A stretch of 35,164 nt of DNA from Opitutus sp. GAS368 (GTDB lineage Bacteria; Verrucomicrobiota; Verrucomicrobiia; Opitutales; Opitutaceae): contig CAMBRG010000025.1 of the NCBI GenBank assembly GCA_945869845.1, forward strand, positions 1 to 35,164, written 5' to 3'. The notes beneath the pieces were generated by a model that had not been told where the DNA came from, made no database searches, and was given only the letters and a program-made list of their open reading frames with translations. This document shows, in pieces, positions 23,032-31,142 of the stretch. Each line of letters opens with the position of its first letter. Position 1 is the stretch's first letter. The translations under genes were made by a program, and so were the position numbers.

Positions 23032-26022
23032 TCAAAACGTGAACGCCGCCTGCAAGGCCCAGCTTTGGCGCTGGCGTTGGTAGGTCCAGCGGTTCACACC
23101 GGCGGCCGTCGCGGCGAAGGGCAAAATATCTTCCTCGCCGAAGAGGTTGTTCACGTTGAGCTGCAGCTCGAGGGCGCGATTCTGCGGGAGTTGGAAGCGT
23201 TTTTTCAACATGCCGTTCCAGATCACGAAGCTCTGGCCGTAGAGCGGGGTCTTGCCGTTGTAGCCGATGACCGGGGCGCTGCGGTAACTCGCGCCGAAGC
23301 CGGCGCCGAAGCGCTCGCCGAGGAGCGGGAGCTTGGGGAATGAGAAGCTGTTGAAGAAGTTCAACGACTCCCGTTGGTGCTGCAGCGGCGACTGGCCTTC
23401 CTGCTGGTTGTTGGTGTTGATGATATCCAACGCAAACTGGCTCGCATCACTAACACGCGCGGGGTTGGTCGCGAAGTCGCGCTGCGGCGTGCCGTCGCGG
23501 GTGCGGATGAAGGTCTCGAGGTTGTTGTTGCGCGTGAGGTAGGGCACGGCGGCGTTGCTCTGCCAGACGGGCATCTCGGTGCGCAGGAAAGCGGCCATGC
23601 GCTGCCCGACGTTGGACAGCTCGAGGTCGGCGCGGCCGTAGTTGAGCGAGATGCGCCAGCGGGACGTGGGATTGGCGGTAAGCTCGACCTCCCAGCCTCC
23701 GCCGTCGGAATCGCCGTTGTCGCGGGACTCGGCGAGCAGGCTCGCGAACTGATATTTGGCCGCGATCCCCGCATCGGTGAACGCCTGGTAGATCCCGGCG
23801 ATGGCGGGGATCGCTGTCGTGCGGGTGGAGATGGGGTCGTAGATGCCGTTGACGTTGTCGGTGTCGTAACGGGTCACGCCAAGGACGACGCGATTGTCCA
23901 AAAGAAAAAAGCGCGCGCCGTAGTCTTTGCCGACACCTTTCTGCGGTGCGAGAGCGTTGTTCAGGAGGTCGCGAGCCGTCACGGGCCGGACGCTGTCGGA
24001 AGAGTTAAAGACGAGTGCAGCCCAGCGCACGGGGCGAAAGACGGCGCCAAAGGTGCGGGTATTGCCGGAGAAACTCGTGAGGCCGGCGGGGGTGTAGATC
24101 GTGTTTTCCGTCCGCGTGCCGCCAAACGGCTCGGCGTTCGGGATCAGCACGCTGCCGATGGCGCGGTTGGTCTCCTGCTGGTCGCGGCGGGCGCCGAAGG
24201 TGACGACGAGCCGTTCTTCGAAAAAATTGCTCTGCATCACCGCCATCACTGTATCGGTGCGATTGAACGTCCGTTGGGCACCACCGCTGCTGAGAAACTC
24301 GGGGCGCACGCCGGGCGAGTTGATCGGAGTCGCCCATGGATCATGCGCGCCGCGCGTGCCGCCGGGCGTGGTGAAATCGACATAGGTGCGGCGAATGATG
24401 GCGTTGGCCGCGTTGGTGACCGGGAGGGTGTTGTCGCGGCCCGCGGTGTTATATTCGGTGTAGGCCACGTTGTAGAATTCGTCCTCCACCCGCTGCGCGA
24501 GGGCGGCGACTTGGTGCTGGCCGAGCCACTTGCTGCGGCGGCGCAGGTCGAGTTCGTAGGAGAGCGTAGCGCGATAGTTGTCGGCCACGCGGCGCTGGAG
24601 GCGGTAGCCGGCGTTACCCTCGACGTAGAATTTGCCCGCAAACGGATTCGGCGCGAAGGCGTTCGGGATCAGTTGCCCGGGCGGCGTCGCCCCGAGCGTG
24701 CCGGTGGGCAGGGAGTAGCCGGGAAGTTCACGGTTGGCGTCGCCCCGGAGCCCGAGTTGGTTCCAGCCAATCACGAAGTTGGAACGCCACATGTCCTCCT
24801 GGCGATTGTAGCCCAGCTCGACATTGATTGGGCCGAGGCGCTGCTCGATCAGCGCGGTGAACAGGCCGTAGCGATTGTTCGACGTGCTGCCCGGACCGCC
24901 GAGATTGGCGCTGTCCGGCACCAAGCCGGCGATGGTGGTCGCAACCGTGCCGCCGCTCGTGGCGTTGGGACCGTTGAGTGTATCGAAGAAGCGCACACGC
25001 TGCGCGCCGGCGAGCGTGGGATTCGCATCGACGACGAGATTGTCGCCGTAGCGATACGCGTTGGGGCTGACCTGCGGCGCGAAGCGCAGCTGACCGGCGA
25101 ATGTCGCCTGCGTGCCTGCGGGGGCAGGCGTGCCGAGCTCGAAGATCGGGCCCGTCGCGAGGGGCCGGCCGGCCCGGATCCACGCGTCGGAGAAGTCGGA
25201 AACGGGAAAGGGCATCGCCTGAATTTGACGGGTGTCCACGTATTCGTAGTTCGTGCGCAGGCGGGTGGCGCGCCACGGCTGCCACGCGGTGGCGACGGCG
25301 ATGCCCTTGCGTTTTTCGAACTCGAAGTCGCGCCAGCCTTCCTTGTCCTCGAAGAGGCCGTTGAGGCGCACGGCGAATTTACCGCGGACGAGTTCGCGAT
25401 TGAAGTCGGCCTCGACGCGGCGGTTGTCCCAGCTCCCGACCGTGGCGCGAACTTCGTCGCGCTGCTTCGAGCCGAGCAGGGCAAATTTGGAGCCGGCATT
25501 GACCACACCGCCCGGGCCGCCGATGCCGAACAGAATGGAATTGGGGCCGCGCGAGACCTCAAAGCGATCGATGCTAAAGCGGTCGGAGCGCGTGATGGAC
25601 TGGAAGTAGTCGCGCGTCTGCGCGGCGCCGGTGAAGCCGCGGATGCGGATCTGGTTGTTGCCCTGCTGCACGGAGGCGAGGCCGGTGACGTCGCTGAAGT
25701 CGCGGCCGGCGTTGGTGGCGAAGTTAAGGTAGCCCTCGTAGTCGGTGACGTTGAGGTCGAGGATTAGCTCCTTGGTGAGCACCTGAATCGAGGCGGGGAT
25801 GTTCGCGAGGCTGGAGTTGAGACGGGTGCCGGACAGCGTGTTCGAGGCGGCGTAGCCCTGATCCTTCTCGGTGCGCACCTCAAAGGGCGAGAGCACCACG
25901 GTGCTTTCCGGCTCCGGCGTCGCCCTGCTCCGACCGGAAGCCGGCGGCGCGGTTTGGGCCAGTGCCGAGACGGGAAGGAAGAGTAGAGACAGGGCCAAGG
26001 AAACGTAACGGTAGGTTATCAT
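23032..26022 (-). CDS. TonB-dependent outer membrane receptor
   Basis: 996 residues, signal peptide with cleavage after SALA. The segment VVLSPFEVRTEKDQGYAASNTLSGTRL is the verrucomicrobial version of the TonB box plus plug start. The plug domain follows (SSLANIPASIQVLTKELI, IRIRGFTGAAQTRDYFQ, FEVSRGPNSILFGIGGPGGVVNAGSK), then a long 22-strand-type barrel ending in phenylalanine (AAFTF), the usual outer-membrane assembly signal. There is no N-terminal STN signalling domain, so it does not look like a FecA-type transducer. It lies 74 bp after the anti-sigma gene and directly before sulfatases, suggesting import of a large ligand such as a sulfated oligosaccharide. Ligand not determinable. Confidence 0.93.
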   Translation of the reverse strand: MITYRYVSLALSLLFLPVSALAQTAPPASGRSRATPEPESTVVLSPFEVRTEKDQGYAASNTLSGTRLNSSLANIPASIQVLTKELILDLNVTDYEGYLNFATNAGRDFSDVTGLASVQQGNNQIRIRGFTGAAQTRDYFQSITRSDRFSIDRFEVSRGPNSILFGIGGPGGVVNAGSKFALLGSKQRDEVRATVGSWDNRRVEADFNRELVRGKFAVRLNGLFEDKEGWRDFEFEKRKGIAVATAWQPWRATRLRTNYEYVDTRQIQAMPFPVSDFSDAWIRAGRPLATGPIFELGTPAPAGTQATFAGQLRFAPQVSPNAYRYGDNLVVDANPTLAGAQRVRFFDTLNGPNATSGGTVATTIAGLVPDSANLGGPGSTSNNRYGLFTALIEQRLGPINVELGYNRQEDMWRSNFVIGWNQLGLRGDANRELPGYSLPTGTLGATPPGQLIPNAFAPNPFAGKFYVEGNAGYRLQRRVADNYRATLSYELDLRRRSKWLGQHQVAALAQRVEDEFYNVAYTEYNTAGRDNTLPVTNAANAIIRRTYVDFTTPGGTRGAHDPWATPINSPGVRPEFLSSGGAQRTFNRTDTVMAVMQSNFFEERLVVTFGARRDQQETNRAIGSVLIPNAEPFGGTRTENTIYTPAGLTSFSGNTRTFGAVFRPVRWAALVFNSSDSVRPVTARDLLNNALAPQKGVGKDYGARFFLLDNRVVLGVTRYDTDNVNGIYDPISTRTTAIPAIAGIYQAFTDAGIAAKYQFASLLAESRDNGDSDGGGWEVELTANPTSRWRISLNYGRADLELSNVGQRMAAFLRTEMPVWQSNAAVPYLTRNNNLETFIRTRDGTPQRDFATNPARVSDASQFALDIINTNNQQEGQSPLQHQRESLNFFNSFSFPKLPLLGERFGAGFGASYRSAPVIGYNGKTPLYGQSFVIWNGMLKKRFQLPQNRALELQLNVNNLFGEEDILPFAATAAGVNRWTYQRQRQSWALQAAFTF

Positions 26023-26096
26023 GAGCGGTTTGGTTGAGGAGGGATTGAGGTTCAGATGGAAAATACGGGAGCCATAAAACGCGCGGGGCTACGGCG

Positions 26097-27101
26097 TCAC
26101 TGCGCGGGATTCTCCGCAGCGACATTGGCCGCTGGACGCAGGAGCAGTTCCGCTTTCACGTCGTCGACATAGGAGCCGGCAAACGTGACTGGCACCGCGG
26201 TCGGCTCGGGCTTGGTGCGGTTGATACGGATGTGCACGACGAGAAACCGGGTGGCCGTGGGCAGGGCCATGTTCACCGCGACACGTTCCCAGGTCGCAGA
26301 ATCGAGATCGGTGCGCTCCTGCTGTTGCCCGCTGAGGCCGAGGTGGCCTTCATACCACGCCTTCCAGTTTTCGCCGCGGTAGGGACGTGGATCGCGGGCA
26401 AAGGCAAACAAGGTCACGCCGCCGGCCAACTCCTCCTCGGTCTCCGGTGCCACTTGGTTGAACCAGGCCTCGGCATGCGCGACCACTCGCCCAGATTCGA
26501 TTTCGGCGCGATGCGCCGCGAGGTCGATCACCTGCAATTGGTCGCCGACATGGCTGAGCGGGGAATTCTCACCTTCCCAGTCGGAGCGCAAGAGCCGCAA
26601 CATCCATGCACCGGTGCGGGGAACCAGACCTGCCTTCTCAGGCGCGAGCTCGGCGTGATCGCCGCTCCAAATCCTGAATTCCTGCGGGACGCCCCGATTA
26701 CCGGGCGCCGCGCCCGTCTCGAAACTGTCGACGAGCAACTCGGCCAATACTGGTATCGGCTCGACTGCCGGAGGCAGGACGTAGGCCCAGACAACGGACG
26801 TAAGAACCGCGCCGGCGGCCAATCCCGTCACGAGCGGCAGACGTAAGCCGCGCAGCAAACCGCGATCGAGCCACGAAACCATCTTCCCCGCGCCGGGCTG
26901 CGGTCTGCTCGGCGTCATCGGTGCGGCGTAAGCACCGTCAGCCGCGAGTTCACGTAGGCGCACATCCGCCGCCGCCCACGAGCGCAACTCGGCCCGCGCT
27001 TCCGCGCTCTCGAGTAACACGGCGTTGAGGCGCGCCAGCTCCTCGCCTGAGATCGTGCCATCGAGATAAGCGAGGATCAGTTGGGAATGATCGGGGTTCA
27101 T
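26097..27101 (-). CDS. Membrane anti-sigma factor with large extracytoplasmic domain
   Basis: About 334 residues from the ATG at 27101, whose ATGA overlaps the sigma factor stop, the classic coupling of sigma/anti-sigma pairs. The N-terminal 60 residues (SQLILAYLDGTISGEELARL, then helices) look like the cytoplasmic sigma-binding module of FecR-like regulators. One transmembrane segment lies at about 88-109 (LPLVTGLAAGAVLTSVVWAYVL). The remaining 220 residues are predicted outside the membrane and are beta-rich: VDSFETGAAPGNRG, FRIWSGDHAELAPE, GAWMLRLLRSDWEGE. That pattern resembles LamG/carbohydrate-binding jelly rolls, though I cannot assign a family. No obvious FecR domain. It probably senses a signal and releases the sigma factor for the TonB/sulfatase genes. 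Confidence 0.75.
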   Translation of the reverse strand: MNPDHSQLILAYLDGTISGEELARLNAVLLESAEARAELRSWAAADVRLRELAADGAYAAPMTPSRPQPGAGKMVSWLDRGLLRGLRLPLVTGLAAGAVLTSVVWAYVLPPAVEPIPVLAELLVDSFETGAAPGNRGVPQEFRIWSGDHAELAPEKAGLVPRTGAWMLRLLRSDWEGENSPLSHVGDQLQVIDLAAHRAEIESGRVVAHAEAWFNQVAPETEEELAGGVTLFAFARDPRPYRGENWKAWYEGHLGLSGQQQERTDLDSATWERVAVNMALPTATRFLVVHIRINRTKPEPTAVPVTFAGSYVDDVKAELLLRPAANVAAENPAQ

Positions 27102-27643
27102 GATGATGCCTCTTGTTTCAGGGTGCCCTCGACGCAGCGCTGCACATCCACGCGGATGCGCCGCAACAATTGATACAGCCCATCGACGGTGCGTCCGGTC
27201 TGCGCCGCGACATCCTTGATCGCGGCCTCGGTCGCATAACATGCCAGCAGCAATTCACGCCGCTCGGCGGGCAGACGTTCCACACACACCTCCAGCGCCG
27301 CCATCTGCCGCGCCCGCAGCGGCGTTTCCCCGGCACCTTCGTCGGCGAGCTTGGCGATCACCGCCTCGTCGAGCACGAGCCGGTCGCGGGCCCGATCGCG
27401 CCGAAACCGCAGCGCCTCGTAGCGCGCAATCACGCAGGCCCAGCGGGGAAACGCTTCGGGCTCTCGGAGCTCGGAAAACTTGCGCCACGCCACCAACGCT
27501 ACGTCCGGCATCAGCTCATCGACATCCGCCGCCCGCGAAACGAGCGACCGCAAGTAGCCGCGAATCACCGGCTCGTGACGCGCGAGCAATTGCATGAAGA
27601 TTTCATGCGATTCACCAGGAGGAAGGGGCATCGGGGGTAACAT
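27098..27643 (-). CDS. ECF-type RNA polymerase sigma factor (planctomycete/verrucomicrobial group)
   Basis: 181 residues; ATGs at 27643 and 27631 are both possible and neither has a clear Shine-Dalgarno. Region 2 is visible as FMQLLARHEPVIRGYLRSLV, the DVDELMPDVALVAWRKFSEL helix and FPRWACVIARYEALRFRRD. Region 4 is VCVERLPAERRELLLACYATEAAIKDVAAQTGRTVDGLYQLLRRIRVDVQRCVE, a helix-turn-helix ending. The pattern fits the sigma-70 subgroup described from Rhodopirellula and relatives. It overlaps the anti-sigma gene by 4 bp. Inferred to drive the downstream TonB receptor and sulfatase genes. Confidence 0.9.
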   Translation of the reverse strand: MLPPMPLPPGESHEIFMQLLARHEPVIRGYLRSLVSRAADVDELMPDVALVAWRKFSELREPEAFPRWACVIARYEALRFRRDRARDRLVLDEAVIAKLADEGAGETPLRARQMAALEVCVERLPAERRELLLACYATEAAIKDVAAQTGRTVDGLYQLLRRIRVDVQRCVEGTLKQEASS

Positions 27644-27691
27644 GCAGACGCAGAGCGATTCATAAATAGACTCCCGGAATCCTGATAAACT

Positions 27692-27729
27692 GACGAATTT
27701 TTATAAAAAGGGACGAGTAAAAATTCGTC
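27692..27729. promoter_or_regulatory. AT-rich 11-bp inverted repeat upstream of the sigma gene
   Basis: GACGAATTTTT (27692-27702) and AAAAATTCGTC (27719-27729) are perfect reverse complements 16 bp apart. The left arm merges with a smaller palindrome, TTTTTATAAAAA (27698-27709). It is by far the most AT-rich spot in this GC-rich neighbourhood and lies 49 bp upstream of the ATG at 27643. Position and symmetry suit a promoter/operator of the sigma operon; the binding protein is unknown. Confidence 0.55.
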
Positions 27730-28046
27730 GGCATCGCCAATCGCCCTACCCTTCCGGTTTAGAACGTTATCCTGAGCTCGGCCAACCCCCTCAACCGCCG
27801 GCGCTCGCGCAATCTCCTCCACCTAAAACCGCTAAGCGTGCAGCGCTGAGCCGCCGAAATTTGGTAAGCGGTCGAACACGGCGCAGAGCTCGCGTGGTTT
27901 TTTGCCGCATTGGCGAGGGCCCAGCAGGGCCACCACCGGACTGCGTTTTGACCCGTTGCGGATCCGACGGAGGTAAACGGCCCGCTCAACCGTTCGTGAA
28001 ATCTTGCTACGTCGTTGCCGTTGTTCACCCGGCGAATTGGGCTAAC
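27730..28046. other. Intergenic stretch without a recognised gene
   Basis: Between the sigma operon palindrome and the 3' end of the metalloprotease gene I find no RNA gene, terminator or convincing coding sequence. An 89-codon minus-strand frame (27759-28028) ends GLAELRITF, reminiscent of a beta-barrel C-terminus, but the rest is not protein-like. A decayed gene end is possible. Confidence 0.4.
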
Positions 28047-30497
28047 TCAGCGCGGATTCACCTCAAATACCTCGACGATCGCCACGCCCGGGCGAGCGGG
28101 CTGGCTGGGCAACAACTCAAATGGCTCCACGGTGACCGTGTAGTTTCCGGGCACGAGGTCGGCCATAATGCACGGTTCGCGGCGGTTACCGGGGGCAAAG
28201 CCCGTCGCGAAAATCTGCCGTTCGTTGTAGTAGGTCACGTCTGGCCGGAAGTCGTCCTGCACGCCGTTCACGCGGGCGGCGCCGGTGCTCCAATCGTCAT
28301 TTTTCATGATCCGCTCGCCGGCGGAATTGAAGATTTCCATGGTGGGATCGTCCATGGCGCCGAGGCCAAACTTGGCCAGCGACGGACCTTGCACGCGGAT
28401 AAGGATTCGCTTCGTCGGGCCGGCCCCCGCCTTGACGACAAAACCCGCGATCATCTTGCGATCACGGTCGGCGAAGCCGCGCGTCGAGAGACTCAGAAAC
28501 CGGTTGTCCGTCGCCTCGGCTCCGTAGGCTTCCACGAGGGCGACGCCGGGCGCCGGGCCGGTCACGTTGATGGTGTAGTTACCGGGCGCGAGCGTGGTGA
28601 GCAGCGCGGCGTCGGCACTGCCGGCCACGAGGGGGAACGCGCCGGTCTGCGCCGCCGCCGCCGCGAGCGCCGCCGGGCCGGAGGCCGCTCCGATGGGCGT
28701 GCCCCAATCGTCGTTCACGCCGACGACGACGGGCGGATTCACGTCGACGTTGAACACCGTGAGGCGCGGATCGGCGAGGACCTCGGGAACGTTAAACGGC
28801 GCGGCCGCGAGCGCCGGGCCGGTGGCGCGAAGCAACACGCGCCGCGGGCCGGTGCCGCCGACCGCAAAGCCGGCGATGAGTTGCTGTTCGCCGAGGCCGC
28901 TAAAGGCGCGGGTCGCCACGTTGAGCAAGGTGCCGGTGTTGGAGGCGGCGCGGGTTTGCAGGCGAAAATTGGCGACCTCGAAGGCGCACTGGTCGATTGT
29001 CAGGGCATTATGCGCCTCGCCGGATTCCCCGGGCGGCACGCCCACCGGCACGCTAATCGGCGCGGGCGCGATCACATTGGGATTCGAGAAATAACCGACC
29101 CGCGTACCCGGCGCGTAGGCCATGATCGTGCGATAGGTAAGACCATCCTGACCGCGAAACCGGTGACCGAAGCTGTAAGGATAGGCTCCGTAGGAGAGCG
29201 CGCCGAGAGCGTTGCGGGCGTTGTTGCGGTCGTGGACACAGCCCAAGTTGTGCCCCAACTCGTGCGAGATCACTTCGGTGCCGGAGACGTAGGCGGATTC
29301 GACGACGGTGAAACCATAAAGCGGATTGGTGTTCTCGGCGGGTGCTTCGAGCACGTAGCCGAGGCCACTGCTCGATGAATCCAAGCGTTGCAGAATCAGG
29401 CACACCAGGTCGGCCCCGGCTTCATCGCGGATCGCGTGGATCTCGTCCATTTGACCATCGGTCGTCTTGCGGAGCGCATCCAAGGCCTCGCTCTGAACCG
29501 TCAGGCCGGTGCTGACCGATTCGTCGTAGCGCACTTCGGCGATGCGCACGAGCCGCACCCGGGCCGCGACTTGGCTGGCGGCGAGATCGCTGTTGGTTTT
29601 CGCCATGGCGTTGTCGAAAAGACTCTGCAGCGCGGCCGTGCGGGCCGCGCCCTTCAGCGTGGGCAACACGCTCTGGGTATGGGCAAACATCACATCGACG
29701 ACGACGCCCGTACCCGCGCTGGCCGCACCTGCCGAGGGCGGCGCGAGCTCCGCGCCCGCCGGAGCCTCCGACCCCGTCGCCGCCGCGGTCGCCGCATTAC
29801 GCCGGGCGAGCGTGAGCACCGCATCCGCGTCGAGGACCGGGCGTGGCGCATCGATCTGCGCACACGGCGGCACGAGTTCGTCGTCGATTTCGTAAAACTG
29901 CGACAACTCGGCGGTGGCCGCGCGCAGCGCATAGTTGCCCAACTCCACGTCTTGGATCGTGGCGTGGAGGAAGCCGTCGTTGTAAGAAAACAACGCCCGG
30001 CTCTGCGGCCGGCCCTCGATCGTGCCGATGCTCGTAAAGCGATCCGGCCCGAGCGTCGCGGTTTCGGCGATCAAGACCTTGAGCGTAGCGCCGCCGGGTA
30101 GCGGAACGTCGAGACGACCCTCGCCGGCCCGGGCCCAAAACGGCGACGATTTTCCCGATAACAGCTCCCGGTTGAGCCGCACGTAATGCATCGTCCGCGT
30201 CGGCGCCGGCAGCGCGCGGGTGAGCGCGGGCCCATCGGCCGGAGCCGCATAGCTGAACAGATTCCGCTCGCGGGCAGGCGAATTCACCACGGGCGCCGCT
30301 GTGATGATCCGAGGCTCGGACTCATTGGCTGCGGCCAAGGGCAGCTTCGCGGCTCTTTCTTTCGCCCTCGTGTTCGCTTCAACCGGCGCAGAACTGCGCG
30401 GCCCCGGCATCAGCGCCCACCAACCGCCGCCGCTGGCGATGAAGAGCAGAAGCAGAGGCCAGAGCGCCCGGCTCGGGTGACGACGTTCAAAACGCAT
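28047..30497 (-). CDS. Secreted reprolysin-like zinc metalloprotease with C-terminal repeat domains
   Basis: 816 residues. The N-terminus is basic with a hydrophobic helix (ALWPLLLLFIASGGGWWAL) serving as signal peptide or anchor. A prodomain-like region (about 80-250) precedes the catalytic domain: VVVDVMFAHTQS starts it, HELGHNLGCVHD (His412, Glu413, His416, His422) is the zinc site, and TIMAYAPGTRVGYFSNP supplies the Met-turn. This is the metzincin layout of M12B-like bacterial proteases. Residues about 540-660 and 680-816 are two diverged copies of a beta-rich domain (RVLLRATGPAL... DPRLTVFN ... NDDWGT ... PGNYTINVTG ... GVALVEAY) seen in many Opitutaceae exoproteins. It is monocistronic as far as visible. 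Likely degrades extracellular protein. Confidence 0.87.
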   Translation of the reverse strand: MRFERRHPSRALWPLLLLFIASGGGWWALMPGPRSSAPVEANTRAKERAAKLPLAAANESEPRIITAAPVVNSPARERNLFSYAAPADGPALTRALPAPTRTMHYVRLNRELLSGKSSPFWARAGEGRLDVPLPGGATLKVLIAETATLGPDRFTSIGTIEGRPQSRALFSYNDGFLHATIQDVELGNYALRAATAELSQFYEIDDELVPPCAQIDAPRPVLDADAVLTLARRNAATAAATGSEAPAGAELAPPSAGAASAGTGVVVDVMFAHTQSVLPTLKGAARTAALQSLFDNAMAKTNSDLAASQVAARVRLVRIAEVRYDESVSTGLTVQSEALDALRKTTDGQMDEIHAIRDEAGADLVCLILQRLDSSSSGLGYVLEAPAENTNPLYGFTVVESAYVSGTEVISHELGHNLGCVHDRNNARNALGALSYGAYPYSFGHRFRGQDGLTYRTIMAYAPGTRVGYFSNPNVIAPAPISVPVGVPPGESGEAHNALTIDQCAFEVANFRLQTRAASNTGTLLNVATRAFSGLGEQQLIAGFAVGGTGPRRVLLRATGPALAAAPFNVPEVLADPRLTVFNVDVNPPVVVGVNDDWGTPIGAASGPAALAAAAAQTGAFPLVAGSADAALLTTLAPGNYTINVTGPAPGVALVEAYGAEATDNRFLSLSTRGFADRDRKMIAGFVVKAGAGPTKRILIRVQGPSLAKFGLGAMDDPTMEIFNSAGERIMKNDDWSTGAARVNGVQDDFRPDVTYYNERQIFATGFAPGNRREPCIMADLVPGNYTVTVEPFELLPSQPARPGVAIVEVFEVNPR

Positions 30498-30837
30498 CCC
30501 CCGAGTTCATACGGCGGCGACGATTTGGCAACGCGACTTCCCGCCAAAGCCGATCGCAGCTAAACGGCGCACATCGCCGCTATCCTTTTTGCCCGTAGCG
30601 GCCGAGGTCAGAAGGCCGCATGCGCCGCACTGCCCGCCCGCCCGCCACCTCACGACGTCGGCTCCAAGCAGTCTACCGCGATTCCCAGTCCCCGGAGCCA
30701 AGCTTCGTGAGGCAAAAATCGCGTCGAATGCTACAAACGCGTGAACGTAAAACTCTGCCGAAATTTTTTGAACACATTGAATGCCTCCGCGTCTTCCGCT
30801 CCGTAGTTCAAGGTTTGTTTGGTGTTAGGGTTAGGTT
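30498..30837 (+). other. Gene-poor stretch upstream of an orphan terminator
   Basis: No convincing protein gene. A plus-strand frame at 30620-30850 is Arg-rich at its start and ends inside the terminator stem, so I do not call it. From about 30700 the base composition becomes AT-richer, with TTGAAC (30768-30773) able to pair with GTTCAA (30806-30811). Because a strong plus-strand terminator follows at 30838, a short non-coding RNA is possible, but no clear promoter is visible. Confidence 0.3.
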
Positions 30838-30872
30838 GAAGGCCGTCTAGGGGTAGACGGCCTTCTTTTTTT
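30838..30872 (+). terminator. Strong intrinsic terminator (plus strand)
   Basis: A perfect 12-bp stem GAAGGCCGTCTA / TAGACGGCCTTC with a GGGG loop is followed immediately by seven T residues. The T-run exists only on the plus strand, so transcripts must arrive from the left. The flanking genes are both on the minus strand, which leaves the terminated transcript unidentified. Confidence 0.88.
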
Positions 30873-30937
30873 GCCCACCTTCAAGTCGCTGGTTGGTCCA
30901 TCGCTTTTGCGGGAGTCGCTCAAGGGGATGGCCATCT

Positions 30938-31058
30938 CTCATACCAGCGTCACATGAGATTTGGACTTTTGTAGGCCGTCCGCTTGCGGACGCACCGAGC
31001 GCCTGCAAGCAGACTGCCTACGACGGAAAGTCTAAAAACCAAACGGCGCTGGTATGAG
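30938..31058. repeat. 121-bp palindromic element around a GTAG-type REP pair
   Basis: The ends CTCATACCAGCG (30938-30949) and CGCTGGTATGAG (31047-31058) are perfect 12-bp inverted repeats. Further inside, GGACTTT and AAAGTC, and TTTGG and CCAAA, also pair. The core (30971-31021) is a GTAG REP unit with palindrome CGTCCGC-TT-GCGGACG facing a diverged inverted unit. It resembles a MITE-like or composite REP element with no coding capacity. Confidence 0.7.
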
Positions 31059-31078
31059 TGAGTTCGCCCGAAAGATAC

Positions 31079-31110
31079 AAAAAAAGGCGGCCGAAATAAT
31101 TCGGCCGCCT
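31079..31110 (-). terminator. Intrinsic terminator of the second TonB receptor gene
   Basis: AGGCGGCCGA (31085-31094) and TCGGCCGCCT (31101-31110) form a perfect 10-bp stem with loop AATAAT. On the minus strand it is followed by seven T residues (A-run 31079-31085 on plus). It lies 32 bp past the TonB receptor stop codon, the right place and orientation. Confidence 0.92.
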
Positions 31111-31142
31111 CGATTAGAAGCTAAGAATCTACGAAAGGCCGC

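Noticed and set aside
23374-25767. 797-codon plus-strand frame opposite the first TonB receptor
   Set aside because: Unusually long but purely a complement-frame effect in a GC-rich gene; no recognisable motif.
30826-30837. Telomere-like GTTAGGGTTAGG
   Set aside because: Only two imperfect units at the foot of a terminator; chance in this context.
30620-30850. 76-codon plus-strand ORF before the orphan terminator
   Set aside because: Arg-rich start, no motifs, and its stop codon lies within the terminator stem; a non-coding transcript is the better explanation.
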